Shown here: in pieces, positions 34,594-43,461 of the stretch
Layout of the letters: every line of letters starts with the position of its first letter
Position numbering within the stretch: position 1 is the first letter of the stretch
NCBI GenBank assembly: GCA_018240405.1
Contig: JAFEFW010000649.1
Location: 1-43,934, forward strand
Direction of reading: 5' to 3'
Length of the DNA: 43,934 bases
From: Pseudomonadota bacterium
GTDB taxonomy: Bacteria; Pseudomonadota; Alphaproteobacteria; Acetobacterales; Acetobacteraceae
Notes under the pieces: model-generated
Seen by the model: the letters and a program-made list of their open reading frames with translations, nothing else
Databases searched by the model: none
What the model was told of the DNA's origin: nothing
Position numbers and translations under genes: made by a program

Positions 34594-35934
34594 TCAGATG
34601 TCACGCGTGGCGGCGCCCCAAGTCTTATCGAGGCCGAAATACTCCAGCCGAGACATGAACCCGGGCCGTATCTTGGAACTCGCGTACCGGCCATGAATGC
34701 GGCCATCCGCGTCTTCCCGCTGGAACTCAAAGGTAACGTGGTCATTCATTGTAATGACGTCGCCCTCAAGTCCACACACCTCGGAAACCTGCACGATTCG
34801 CCGCTGCCCGTCGCGCATGCGCTCGACATGCACGATCATGTCGAGCGCGCTGACGATCTGCGACCGGATCGCACGAATCGGCAGGTTGACGTGGCCCAGC
34901 AGTACCATGTTCTCCACGCGGGCCAGCGCGTCGCGTGCGCTGTTGGCGTGGATGGTGGATATCGAACCATCGTGGCCGGTGTTCATCGCCTGCAGCATGT
35001 CGAACGCTTCGGCGCCGCGCACTTCGCCGATAATGATGCGGTCCGGGCGCATACGCAGCGCGTTGCGAAGCAGGTCGTTCTGGGTGATCTGCCCTTGCCC
35101 TTCCAGGTTCGGCGGCCGCGTCTCCAGCCGGACGACGTGTGGCTGCTGCAACTGCAGTTCCGCCGCGTCCTCAATGCTGACAATACGCTCTGTCGATGAA
35201 ATAAGCTGGCTCATGGCGTTCAGCATCGTCGTCTTGCCGGAGCCAGTGCCGCCCGAAACAAGCACATTCAACCGAGCCGCCGCCGCCACACCCAGCAGTT
35301 TGGCAACGCCTTCGGTCATCGTCCCGTTCTCAACCATCGAGGCGAAGTTCAGGCGCCGCTTCGGGAATTTGCGGATCGACATGCACGGACTATCGATCGC
35401 CAAGGGTGGAAGCACACAGTTGAAGCGGCTGCCATCGGTCAGCCGTGCGTCGCACATCGGGCTCGCCTCATCGACGCGCCGGCCGACGCGCGCGGCAATC
35501 TTCTGCGCCACGATGATGATATGCGCGGCGTCGCGGAAGCGGACACCAACCCGTTCCAGCTTTCCACGGCGCTCGACATAGATATTGTCCGGCGCATTCA
35601 CCATGATGTCGGTGACGGTCTCATCGGCCAGCAGTGGCTCCAGCGGGCCGTAGCCCGTCATATCCTGGGCCAACTCCTCCGCCAGGCGCGACTGCTCGCG
35701 GGCGGACAGGCCGAGCCGGTCCTCGTTCGCGACCTGGTGGATCAGCCGCTCGATCTCACGCTGCAACAGATGCGGCGCGACCGCTGTCGCCTGTCTTGGA
35801 TCGATTTCCTTCAGAATGCGCTCGCGCAAGGTCGAAATCTCGACCAGCGGCGTGTCCTGAACCGTCGGAAGGACAAACGATGTGGGCTCAGGGAGGTCGG
35901 AAAATACGTCGCGCCGGCCGAAGGTCGCTTTCAT
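34594..35934 (-). CDS. cpaF: Tad motor ATPase CpaF/TadA
   Basis: 446 residues of the secretion-ATPase superfamily (VirB11/PulE-like). N-terminal helical domain, then Walker A GGTGSGKTT, the EDAAELQL Asp box, QITQNDLLRNALRMRPDRII and the HDGSISTIHANSARDALAR histidine box. It powers assembly and, in some species, retraction of Flp pili from the cytoplasmic face. The ATG at 35934 overlaps the cpaE stop (ATGA). All catalytic motifs are intact. Confidence 0.97.
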   Translation of the reverse strand: MKATFGRRDVFSDLPEPTSFVLPTVQDTPLVEISTLRERILKEIDPRQATAVAPHLLQREIERLIHQVANEDRLGLSAREQSRLAEELAQDMTGYGPLEPLLADETVTDIMVNAPDNIYVERRGKLERVGVRFRDAAHIIIVAQKIAARVGRRVDEASPMCDARLTDGSRFNCVLPPLAIDSPCMSIRKFPKRRLNFASMVENGTMTEGVAKLLGVAAAARLNVLVSGGTGSGKTTMLNAMSQLISSTERIVSIEDAAELQLQQPHVVRLETRPPNLEGQGQITQNDLLRNALRMRPDRIIIGEVRGAEAFDMLQAMNTGHDGSISTIHANSARDALARVENMVLLGHVNLPIRAIRSQIVSALDMIVHVERMRDGQRRIVQVSEVCGLEGDVITMNDHVTFEFQREDADGRIHGRYASSKIRPGFMSRLEYFGLDKTWGAATRDI

Positions 35935-37160
35935 CGCCGGAATAGCCTCCTGAGCAGGCGCGTGGTACCAGACGAGCGAACGCCCGCAACCTCGCGCACG
36001 ATCGGCGCCAGATGACTGCGCAAAGCAGGCACCTTTTCGGTCGCCGGCACGCCCAAGTTGAACGCCTGGGTCAGCCCCACCCCAAGGTCCGGAATGGTCA
36101 CCTCGGGTGTCAGACCTAGGCCCTCCTTGACCAGCGCCGGCGTCAAGGCGCCCTTGGCGTCACTCCGGTTGACCAGGGTCATGACCCGGTCCGCGCCCGT
36201 AGCACCGGTGACGAAGCGACGCAGCGCCTTGGCATCGCGCAGGCCAGCAACGTCGGGGCGAAGCACGACGACCACGTGCCGTGCCAAGCCAAAGATGCGC
36301 ACCATCGACCGTGGCGGCGGCACCGGCAAGTCGACCACGATGTAATTGAACTTTTGCCGCAATAGATCGAGCACGCGGGCGACACCCGCTTCGGTGATCT
36401 CGGGGGTTGTCTCAAATCCCTCTTCAGCGGCGATCAGCCGAAGACGGGGGCCGATTGGAATGGCGGTCCGTTCCAGGAACAATACGTCCGCCCGGTCTGG
36501 ATCCTCCAGAGCGACACGCAGGCCCTGGCCGGGCCGACCCCCTAACATAACGGCTGCCGTACCATTCTGGACGTGCAGATCAAGCAGCGCGACATGGCCC
36601 TTCGTGACGCGCGCCAGTTCGCTCGCGAGCCCGACCGCAATGGTCGTGGCACCGGCGCCACCACGCACGCCACACACAGCGATCACGCGTCCGCCACGCG
36701 TGGCTGGCGCCACTGACTGATCGTCCGAAACATGGCGCAGGATGAATTGCTGGACGCTGTCGCGCGTCAGCGGCTTCGGCAGATACTCGGTGACCCCAAG
36801 CTCATTAACCAAGAGGCGGTAGAAGCCAATATCGGTGTTGGTACCGATCACCACAACACGCACGTCGGGCGGACAGACACGTGCCAAATCGTCAAGAGCG
36901 GACGCGGTATCCTCAATACCCTCGATATCGACGATGATCATTCCGCTGAACGCCGACTTCTGCAGGTAGCGCACCGCATGCCGCAGGCCGCCTGACTGGA
37001 TCGTCAGCATATCGGCGTTGGAGATCAGGCCCAGGCGCAATGCGTTGCCGGTCTCGTCGTCGTTGACGAACGCAATGATCCGGCCGTCCGTTCCCAGCGC
37101 ACGAGATGCCGGTGCTTCGGATGCGAGCAGCGAAGGAACGCCGCTACTGGCCGCTTCCAC
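35931..37160 (-). CDS. cpaE: Tad localisation ATPase CpaE/TadZ
   Basis: 409 residues from a GTG at 37160, chosen because GGAGG sits five bases upstream; this start lies inside the last codons of the upstream lipoprotein gene. Residues about 20-130 form a receiver-like domain (RIIAFVNDDETGNALRLGL). From about 160 a MinD/ParA-type ATPase follows with a deviant Walker A, VCGVRGGAGATT, in which the usual second lysine is replaced, as is common in CpaE. It positions the pilus machine at the cell pole in Caulobacter. Normal length. Confidence 0.92.
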   Translation of the reverse strand: MEAASSGVPSLLASEAPASRALGTDGRIIAFVNDDETGNALRLGLISNADMLTIQSGGLRHAVRYLQKSAFSGMIIVDIEGIEDTASALDDLARVCPPDVRVVVIGTNTDIGFYRLLVNELGVTEYLPKPLTRDSVQQFILRHVSDDQSVAPATRGGRVIAVCGVRGGAGATTIAVGLASELARVTKGHVALLDLHVQNGTAAVMLGGRPGQGLRVALEDPDRADVLFLERTAIPIGPRLRLIAAEEGFETTPEITEAGVARVLDLLRQKFNYIVVDLPVPPPRSMVRIFGLARHVVVVLRPDVAGLRDAKALRRFVTGATGADRVMTLVNRSDAKGALTPALVKEGLGLTPEVTIPDLGVGLTQAFNLGVPATEKVPALRSHLAPIVREVAGVRSSGTTRLLRRLFRR

Positions 37161-37464
37161 CGCTTCCTCCACCGCTATTCGGAATGGCGTAGATCGCCGA
37201 CGCGCTCTGGTCGGGCAGTGGGGCGCGGTTGCCGGAGAACAGGCGGTTGATAGGACGCACAGCCTCGGGACCGAGGCTGTTCGGATCACCGCGTCCAACA
37301 ACCAGATCCTGTGGATTCACGACCATCGCCCGCAAATTCTTTTCGTTGTTGCTGACTTCCGGGATCGACCACGTGCCCTCCCGATCCATGGGATAGTCAG
37401 GCGTGCAACCGCTGACGACCAGCAGCAGCAGGGCAAGACGCGGAGCGCGCATGATGCTTCTCAT
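37144..37464 (-). CDS. Short lipoprotein in the CpaD position
   Basis: 106 residues (start at 37464 overlapping the cpaC stop as ATGA; an ATG at 37452 is an alternative). Lipoprotein signal with lipobox VSGC (Cys at about 20). The mature part PDYPMDREGTWSIPEVSNNE, then NLRAMVVNPQDLV and GRGDPNSLGPEAVRPINRLF, matches the conserved start of CpaD-like pilus lipoproteins. It stops there and ends in a GGGSGGSG tail, about half the usual CpaD length. It lies exactly between cpaC and cpaE where cpaD is expected. Probably helps the CpaC secretin in the outer membrane. Its tail carries the ribosome site and start of cpaE. Confidence 0.8.
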   Translation of the reverse strand: MRSIMRAPRLALLLLVVSGCTPDYPMDREGTWSIPEVSNNEKNLRAMVVNPQDLVVGRGDPNSLGPEAVRPINRLFSGNRAPLPDQSASAIYAIPNSGGGSGGSGQ

Positions 37465-39053
37465 TTCAGGATGAACCCAGCATCGACCCGCGCTGGCGTG
37501 CCGGCGCCGGGCGCGATCTGGCGGCCATACAGGATGCGATCGAGATCCGTAGCGGGACGGAACCGATCAGTAGGGGCAGCCAGATCAGATGGGCTGTTAG
37601 CCGCCTGCACCAGATAGGGCGTCACAATGATCACCAGCTCAGTCTCACCGCGCTGGAAGTCGTTCGACTTGAACAGAGCGCCAATGACGGGCAACTCGCC
37701 AATCCCTGGCAAGGCAGATGTCGAGTCAATGCTGCTCTTGGACAGCAGGCCGGCAATCGCAAAGCTCTGCCCGCTGCCGAGTTCGACTGTTGTCTCGGCG
37801 CGCCGCACCACCAACGCCGGGATCGTGAGCGTGCCGCCCTGGATCGGCACATTGATCGCGCCGGTCTGGGTAAGCTCGCTGACCTCCGGCCGCACACGCA
37901 GGTTCAGGCGTCCCGGCGACAGCACCGTGGGCACGAATGCCAGGCTGACGCCGTATTGCTTGAAGGCCACTGTAATTGTGGTGGCGCCGTTGCTGGTCAC
38001 GCCGGCGACCGGAATAGGAAACTCGCCGCCTGCAAGGAAGCTGGCGGTCTCACCGGATTGCGCGGTCAAGTTCGGTTCGGCCAGAATGGAAATCAGGCGG
38101 TCGCCGGCAAGGGCGTCGATCACTTGATTCACGTCCCAGTTTCCATTGCCCGACGTGAAACCAGATCCGACTTGATACGGCGCCGACGTCGCGTTCGGCA
38201 GCGGGCTGCCGCCCAGCGGCAGGAGTGGCGTGATGTAGAGCGCACCCGCTGCCGCGCCTGTGCGCAAGCCAAAGCGGAAGCTGTTGGTCGTGAGCCCGCC
38301 CAATGCCTGCCAGTTGAAGCCGAGCTGGCGCGTGATCTGACGGCTCATTTCCGCCACGCGCACACGCACGTTGACCTGAATGCTGCCAAGGACCGTGATG
38401 TTGTTGACGACCGTCACCTTGTCGCTGATGTAGCCCTTGGCAATCGCCTCAACCTGCTGCGCCGCCAGCGCATTCGGGACAACACCCACAATGATCAGTT
38501 CGCTGCCGGCCGCGCGCACCCGCACGTCGCGGGCGCCGTTCACGGTCTGGGCAATCGCACTCTGCACGGCGGCGGCGGTCGCCGGGGACAGGCCGGTCTG
38601 CGCCTGTGGCGGCGCCGTAGCGGGCCGTCCCGGTGAGACGGTGACGTCGTACTGCGCAACCGGGTTGCCGGTTTCCGAGGTGGCGATGATCGTCGTCCGG
38701 CCGGGGGCGACGCCCATCAGAAACAGGCTGGTCGGTGAGGCCGGCTGCACGCGCGCAACGTTCGGATCAGCCGACATCACGGTGCCGGCCGGGGCCGGCA
38801 GGCGCAGCAGTACGCCGGTGCCCTGCTGGACCGTTACCGGTTGCACCGCCATCGACACGGCCGGCGCGACGGCAGGCGGAGGTGCCGCGTTCGGCGCCTG
38901 CACCAGCACCGGCGCTTCGACAACGGTGGGTGGTGTCGGCGCCATCAGGCGCGACAGGTCCGGCGACGGTCCGGCGGCGTGGCCATGAGGCAGCCAGGCT
39001 GACATCGTCCCGGCCGCAAGGAGGATTGGTAGAAAACGTCGCACCTGTCTCAC
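37461..39053 (-). CDS. cpaC: Tad outer-membrane secretin CpaC/RcpA
   Basis: 530 residues. Signal peptide about 1-26 (ending GHAA), Pro/Ala-rich spacer, a pilus/BON-like N domain (about 65-215: VLLRLPAPAGTVMSADPNVA, TVVNNITVLG), then the secretin domain (about 225-480) with VRVRVAEMSRQITRQLGFNW and the AGLLSKSSIDSTSALPGIGE, then LPVIGALFKSNDFQRGETEL hallmark. It forms the channel for the Flp pilus through the outer membrane. Overlaps cpaB upstream by four bases and the lipoprotein gene downstream by four bases. Confidence 0.96.
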   Translation of the reverse strand: MRQVRRFLPILLAAGTMSAWLPHGHAAGPSPDLSRLMAPTPPTVVEAPVLVQAPNAAPPPAVAPAVSMAVQPVTVQQGTGVLLRLPAPAGTVMSADPNVARVQPASPTSLFLMGVAPGRTTIIATSETGNPVAQYDVTVSPGRPATAPPQAQTGLSPATAAAVQSAIAQTVNGARDVRVRAAGSELIIVGVVPNALAAQQVEAIAKGYISDKVTVVNNITVLGSIQVNVRVRVAEMSRQITRQLGFNWQALGGLTTNSFRFGLRTGAAAGALYITPLLPLGGSPLPNATSAPYQVGSGFTSGNGNWDVNQVIDALAGDRLISILAEPNLTAQSGETASFLAGGEFPIPVAGVTSNGATTITVAFKQYGVSLAFVPTVLSPGRLNLRVRPEVSELTQTGAINVPIQGGTLTIPALVVRRAETTVELGSGQSFAIAGLLSKSSIDSTSALPGIGELPVIGALFKSNDFQRGETELVIIVTPYLVQAANSPSDLAAPTDRFRPATDLDRILYGRQIAPGAGTPARVDAGFILK

Positions 39054-39880
39054 CGGAAGGTCACTTCGTTGCGTTGGTCACCTTGGATTACCCGCACGGT
39101 CGTGCCCCCTGGCTGTTCACCCAGGACAGAGGTGACATCCTTGCTGAACGTAGACTGCGCCCCGACCCGCTGGACATTTCCGTCGTCCAAGGCCCGCACG
39201 GACAATGACAGGCGGCCAAGGCGTTGCGCAACGGCAAGTTTATCGATTTGGGGTGGAGTCAACTGCAGCGTGACGGTGCGGGCAACCTTACCCGTTTGCT
39301 GCGTCGTGCCGTCGCCGCGTGCAATGTCCTGATCGACGGCGATCACGCGCGCATTGGTCAGCACCGGCTCGCTGACGATCCGGCGTCCGGCCGGCGTCGA
39401 CGCATCGAGTTCCTGTGTCAGGATGACGTCGACCCGGTCACCCGGCCAGATCAGGCCGGACACGCCGCTGACCTCATCGACACCGATTGACGCGGCCCGG
39501 GTGCCGGGATCCAGCACCGCGGCGAGGAAGCCGCGATCACGTACGCGCAGAACAACATCGGCCGTGATCGGCGCGCCAGGATCAAGATAGCGCCGCACGA
39601 GCGCGCCGCGCAGGCCGGCGCGAGCCTCCGGCGAGTCGGTTATGGCGTTCAGCGGCAGCTTGTCAGGCGCGGTCGGCTTGGCAATGAAATCTTCCTCACG
39701 CGCCAGCGTGCCGGCCGGCAGTGCTCGGGCGGTGGCCAGATAGCTCACAGTGACCGGCGCAGTCACCTGCGGCACGGCGAGCTGCGGCGGTCGCTGCGGC
39801 GTCGCGACCTGATACGCGATCATGCCAAGCGCGATGGCCGTGGTCAGGATCAGGCCGACGATGATGAGGCGGATCGACAT
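39050..39880 (-). CDS. cpaB: Tad periplasmic protein CpaB/RcpC
   Basis: 276 residues. N-terminal membrane anchor (about 5-25) followed by a SAF domain (about 45-110; YLATARALPAGTLAREEDFI, then ALVRRYLDPGAPIT) and a CpaB C-terminal domain with GVSGLIWPGDRVDVILT and VTLQLTPPQIDKLAVAQRLG. It is thought to work with the secretin in the periplasm. Starts three bases after the prepilin peptidase stop and overlaps cpaC (ATGA). Confidence 0.94.
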   Translation of the reverse strand: MSIRLIIVGLILTTAIALGMIAYQVATPQRPPQLAVPQVTAPVTVSYLATARALPAGTLAREEDFIAKPTAPDKLPLNAITDSPEARAGLRGALVRRYLDPGAPITADVVLRVRDRGFLAAVLDPGTRAASIGVDEVSGVSGLIWPGDRVDVILTQELDASTPAGRRIVSEPVLTNARVIAVDQDIARGDGTTQQTGKVARTVTLQLTPPQIDKLAVAQRLGRLSLSVRALDDGNVQRVGAQSTFSKDVTSVLGEQPGGTTVRVIQGDQRNEVTFR

Positions 39881-39883
39881 GGC

Positions 39884-40417
39884 TCAGGTTCCCGTACCGG
39901 ACAGCAGGGCCCAGACCCCGCCGGTGGCGATGGCGACGCCATAGGGCAGGCAACCCGGCCGTCGCCAACGCCATTTCTCGATTGTCCAGAGACGGCGAAG
40001 CCGGGATGCGCCGGGGGGACAGCGGGCAGGCCGTGGCAGGCGCCGCACGCTCAGATGCAGAACTGCCAAGAGACCGCCTGCAAACGACATGCAGAGCAGC
40101 ATTTGGTAGAGGCTGGCCGGTGACAGTCCGAAGGCCGCAGCCGAGACAAGTTTGACGTCACCACCACCGAGCCCGCCGCGTGCGTGCACGATGGCAAGGA
40201 GCACAAACAACAGGAGCGCTAACGCCGCCGAGGTCGCTACGGCACTGAAACCAAGCAGCGCACGGTTCGCCAATCCCAGCGCGGCGAGTGCGATGGAAAC
40301 CGAGTCCGGAATGGTGCGTGAGAGCAGATCCGACAACGCCGCGATCAGCAACAGCACCACGGCCGCAGCTACGGCCACGAACTGCCATAGAGTGATGACG
40401 GAGAATTCCTGCATCAT
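39884..40417 (-). CDS. cpaA: Prepilin peptidase CpaA/TadV
   Basis: 177 residues from tandem ATGs at 40417/40414. Multi-helix membrane protein of the A24 peptidase family. The two catalytic aspartates are visible in ALSDLLSRTIPD and in the GGGDVKL motif. It cleaves the leader of Flp prepilins and TadE/TadF-type pseudopilins. It starts 142 bases after the second flp gene. An extension to 40537 has no ribosome site and is not membrane-like. Confidence 0.92.
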   Translation of the reverse strand: MMQEFSVITLWQFVAVAAAVVLLLIAALSDLLSRTIPDSVSIALAALGLANRALLGFSAVATSAALALLLFVLLAIVHARGGLGGGDVKLVSAAAFGLSPASLYQMLLCMSFAGGLLAVLHLSVRRLPRPARCPPGASRLRRLWTIEKWRWRRPGCLPYGVAIATGGVWALLSGTGT

Positions 40418-40559
40418 GCCGGGATTGTTACCATGTATGCCGCGACATTGCGGCAGAAATATCGTCCATATCGATAATCTCAATCGCATGCTGCGCACGC
40501 GACTACCTGAAACGTTCCGCTGACCCCACATCGCCACTTCTGCGGGCGCCCGGCAAAAA

Positions 40560-40754
40560 CTACAGGGCGCCGGTCATCGAGACCAGGCCACTACCAATTG
40601 CGGACAGTGCACCGCTGAGGTTGCCTCCGAGGCCGGTCCACCCAGCCAGAGTCAGCGCAGCCATGCCAACGATCAGGAGGGTATACTCGCTCGCACTTAC
40701 ACCGCGTCGTTGCGTCAACACTCGTTTCAGCGAAGCGTGCACCTGAGAGATCAT
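40560..40754 (-). CDS. flp: Flp family type IVb pilin (copy 1)
   Basis: 64 residues, with AGGAGG nine bases upstream of the ATG. Leader ending RRG, cleavage site G/VSASEYTLLIVGM with the Flp-type Glu-Tyr pair, then a single hydrophobic helix and a short Gly/Ser/Ala tail. It is the substrate of CpaA and a pilus structural subunit. It lies directly upstream of cpaA. Confidence 0.95.
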   Translation of the reverse strand: MISQVHASLKRVLTQRRGVSASEYTLLIVGMAALTLAGWTGLGGNLSGALSAIGSGLVSMTGAL

Positions 40755-41001
40755 GACCGACGTCCTCCTGTCGATTCCTCGGCCGGGGTGTCAGCCTCGG
40801 TATGGCACGCGCAGTTTGTTACCGTATGATTAGCAACAATTAAAGCACGTAATCAGCCATTGCCGCGTCACTGTCAGGCCAGGGCTCTTATGGCTGCCGG
40901 GTACGCGCTACAAATGCGCACACCCCGCCACAGCGCCCCATCGCAGGCGCGCCGGGCGGCGATTACATTGATCGGGCCGCCTAAATGGCGACCACGACCG
41001 A

Positions 41002-41205
41002 TCAGATGCTGGCGGCAGCACTCGTCAAGTAGGTACCAATGCTGTTCAGCGCCGTGCTGATGTCACCACCGAGCACCCGGGCGCCAGCCAGAACCAGGGC
41101 GGCAATGCCGACAACCATCAGTGTGTATTCCGTTGCGCTGACACCTTTGCGGTCACGCAGAACCTGAAGCAGCTTGGCAGGCGCAATAGAGACGAAATCG
41201 AGCAT
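41002..41205 (-). CDS. flp: Flp family type IVb pilin (copy 2)
   Basis: 67 residues from the ATG at 41205, with AAGGA seven bases upstream; an ATG at 41220 overlaps that ribosome site and is less likely. Cleavage site G/VSATEYTLMVVGI, helix, and a tail (VLGGDISTALNSIGTYLTSA). Similar to copy 1 in the N-terminal core but clearly diverged elsewhere, so the two may differ in role or abundance. 247 bases separate the two pilin genes, enough for a second promoter. Confidence 0.95.
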   Translation of the reverse strand: MLDFVSIAPAKLLQVLRDRKGVSATEYTLMVVGIAALVLAGARVLGGDISTALNSIGTYLTSAAASI

Positions 41206-41723
41206 GAGTCTATCCTTCATAAGAACCGCCCGCGCTACGCGGGCTGGGACGACAGAGACTTGTTACGAAAGGTCCATTCACTGAACCGGTTCCAGAATTA
41301 ACACCAAACCGTAAAAAAGTGAAACTCAAAAAATGATATTTTGTATCAATATTTGTATCGCTGCGGCCGCCGCAAGCTGCTTCCACGCCGCCTTCGGCGC
41401 CCAAAGCGCGGTAGGCGGCGGCCAGACGGCAGATCCACTGCTAAGACCGTCACCGCGCGCCAGAAACCTTGATCGGTTCGCGTCATGACCGCTTCAGGGT
41501 CCTCGCCGTGCCGACGCAGACCATTGCGACGTGCCGGATCGTAACATGGGTATGGAACTGAACAAGAACGCGGAACAAACATGATGCCGAGCCGCGTTGC
41601 ACCACCTCCAGAGCACGAGCGGCACCCTTCCACAGGGCAACCATGATATGGCCGGAAAGGTTCCCAATGTACAGGAAACGCATCGTTTTGCTCCGCTAGC
41701 CGACACCGCATGTTTCACGCGGT
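41206..41723. other. Long upstream region of the flp genes
   Basis: 518 bases between the second tadE and the first flp gene. The part near 41290-41360 is strongly AT-rich and contains two GATACAAA copies in tandem (leftward strand, about 41342-41366) and a GAACCGGTTC palindrome at 41283-41292. A small CCCGCG/CGCGGG hairpin lies near 41229-41243. This is the likely flp promoter region. A weak 66-codon frame lies at 41483-41683. Confidence 0.55.
41483..41683 (-). CDS. Possible small protein, unidentified
   Basis: 66 codons from an ATG with GGAG seven bases upstream, 40 bases after the second tadE. The product (MRFLYIGNLSGHIMVALWKG...) has a mildly hydrophobic N-terminal half and is Val/Arg-rich, with no membrane helix I would trust and no known motif. 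Another frame on the same strand (41346-41711) overlaps it. Only the ribosome site and spacing argue for it. Confidence 0.25.
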   Translation of the reverse strand: MRFLYIGNLSGHIMVALWKGAARALEVVQRGSASCLFRVLVQFHTHVTIRHVAMVCVGTARTLKRS

Positions 41724-42128
41724 CTAGTAATATAGATTCGTCGTCGCAGTGAGCCCGCCCGCGACGCGTCCCCACCACGGCAGAAACGTTGGGATACTCG
41801 TCATCGACGCAGTGACGGCAATCTTGCCACTCGACGCCGTCAGGGTAATGGTCGGCGCATTGCCGCCGACAAATGTCATAGGTGCAATCGTGCTAAGCTT
41901 AGCTCGATCGGTGATCGGGTTGGTGGTGCAAGACGAGGAGAGCTTTCCATTATTGGCCGCGCAGGAAATCATCGCGGCGCGCGCGACCTCGCCGACCAGT
42001 GTCCGGAGCTGGCTCTGGGCCATCATGTAATGGCCAAGATCGGCGATGGCAAAGATGATGGCAAAGAACGGCCACAATAACAGGGCGAATTCCAAAGCTG
42101 CCGCGCCGCGCCGGTCCTTGAGTTTCAT
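41724..42128 (-). CDS. TadE-like pseudopilin
   Basis: 134 residues. The prepilin-like N terminus DRRGAAALEFALLLWPFFAI has the Gly before AAALEFAL and the conserved Glu, followed by one hydrophobic helix (about 12-34) and a small extracytoplasmic domain with one Cys pair. This is the TadE-like domain. It starts 15 bases after the tadG stop. TadE-type proteins are minor components cleaved by the Tad prepilin peptidase. Confidence 0.88.
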   Translation of the reverse strand: MKLKDRRGAAALEFALLLWPFFAIIFAIADLGHYMMAQSQLRTLVGEVARAAMISCAANNGKLSSSCTTNPITDRAKLSTIAPMTFVGGNAPTITLTASSGKIAVTASMTSIPTFLPWWGRVAGGLTATTNLYY

Positions 42129-42143
42129 CGCTCGGATCCGTCC

Positions 42144-43451
42144 TCACGCAGCCAACCGCACAACCTGTGTCTTCATCTGCAGGTTGGCTGGGCAGGCGGC
42201 TGCATTGAATGAGGAACTGCCTGTGAGGCTGACAGCGTAGGCGACGACCTCGGAACAGTACGAACCGGATTGGCTGTTGTTGCCTGACAGAGCCCAGGTG
42301 GCGTTCGGAGCATAGACCCCGCCGATCAATGTTATGGATGGCGTGCCGTTCGGCGATACCGTACCGCTTTCGGGATCATAGAGGACGAGCCCATTCAGTA
42401 AGTTCGTCGTGCCATCCATGAACTCCGATGGCGTTTGGCTTGCCGGGAATGTGGTCGTAATGCCCTGCGCTGTCAGGTTGATGGTTGCATTGCCCTGAAC
42501 AGTGAGCGAGGAGCCAGACAGCATGATCAGTGTTGCAGTCCCGGTAAGATTGGCGCCGGACTTGATGGTAAGGTTGCCGCTGAAAAAGTATGTGCCGTTC
42601 AGCGTCAGGGGGCTGCTTATCGTTGTGTTTTTGTTCACGCACGTGGAGGTGCCCCAATCCCTCGGGTTCGATCCCGAACAGTTTGAAGGGCTCGGATGGT
42701 TAGTCATCCAATTTGCCACTGCCGCGTTGATCTTGGCGAACGGATTGGTCGCCGGTGGTACGTTGGTATAAAGAGAGTAGTTTGCATTTGTAGCGCATTG
42801 TGAGGTGTTGCCTGAGCAACCACCTGCTGCGGCAAGCGACTGTGCAGTTATGGAAAGAGAGCCATTGCCGTTGTTGTTGAACGAGATGGCATTCGAAGCC
42901 GTGCTATTGGAGACAATGGCGCACGTCGGCGCCGAGACGGTGCTGTTGCCTTGAAATGAAACCGACCCATTGGTGGCCAGCACGCAGGGCATGCCGTAGT
43001 CCTTGACTGAAGCAACCGCACTGGCGGCAATAGTGATGGAATTCCTTCCGATGAGACCCGAAAGCAGGCCGGTTTGCTGCTGGGTGATAACAGCCAGGAC
43101 ATCACTGCCACTGCCGCTCGCGGTAAACGCGCCCGAGGCATAGGTGCCGCGCGTGACCGACACGGTCACCGGCGCACCAGAGTTGGTGCAGGACGTGGCT
43201 CCGCCTGTGCAGTAGCCATTCTGGTTGGCGAACGCGATACCCGATGCAGTGACACTGTCGGAGGTATTACCGGCGTTGCGCTGCGTAATCGCTAGAGCGC
43301 CGGCGAACGCCGCGGCGTCGGCGGCGTTTTGCGCATTGCGCTTGATGTAATACCATGTGCTGGCCTCGGACCCGAGAGCCGACAGGCCGGCGAGACCGGT
43401 GAGCGCCAGGGCGGCCGTAGTGGCAATATGTCCCTTCCGGCAGCGGATCAT
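42144..43451 (-). CDS. tadG: TadG-like pilus assembly protein
   Basis: 435 residues from the ATG at 43451, preceded by a purine-rich GAGGAGGGGA site. The N terminus (GHIATTAALALTGLAGLSAL, then WYYIKRNAQNAADAAAFAGA) is the TadG/TadE-G-like membrane-anchor and helix region. The rest is Ser/Thr/Asn-rich with many short beta-type stretches (TLNGTYFFSGNLTIKSGANL). No von Willebrand MIDAS motif (DxSxS) is visible, unlike long TadG proteins. Probably a minor surface-exposed pilus component. Composition is notably less Arg/Ala-rich than its neighbours. Confidence 0.85.
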   Translation of the reverse strand: MIRCRKGHIATTAALALTGLAGLSALGSEASTWYYIKRNAQNAADAAAFAGALAITQRNAGNTSDSVTASGIAFANQNGYCTGGATSCTNSGAPVTVSVTRGTYASGAFTASGSGSDVLAVITQQQTGLLSGLIGRNSITIAASAVASVKDYGMPCVLATNGSVSFQGNSTVSAPTCAIVSNSTASNAISFNNNGNGSLSITAQSLAAAGGCSGNTSQCATNANYSLYTNVPPATNPFAKINAAVANWMTNHPSPSNCSGSNPRDWGTSTCVNKNTTISSPLTLNGTYFFSGNLTIKSGANLTGTATLIMLSGSSLTVQGNATINLTAQGITTTFPASQTPSEFMDGTTNLLNGLVLYDPESGTVSPNGTPSITLIGGVYAPNATWALSGNNSQSGSYCSEVVAYAVSLTGSSSFNAAACPANLQMKTQVVRLAA

Positions 43452-43461
43452 GCTCCCCTCC

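Noticed and set aside
41346-41711. 121-codon frame between tadE and flp
   Set aside because: It overlaps another small frame and the AT-rich control region, is Arg/Gly/Cys-rich without motifs, and has no ribosome site.
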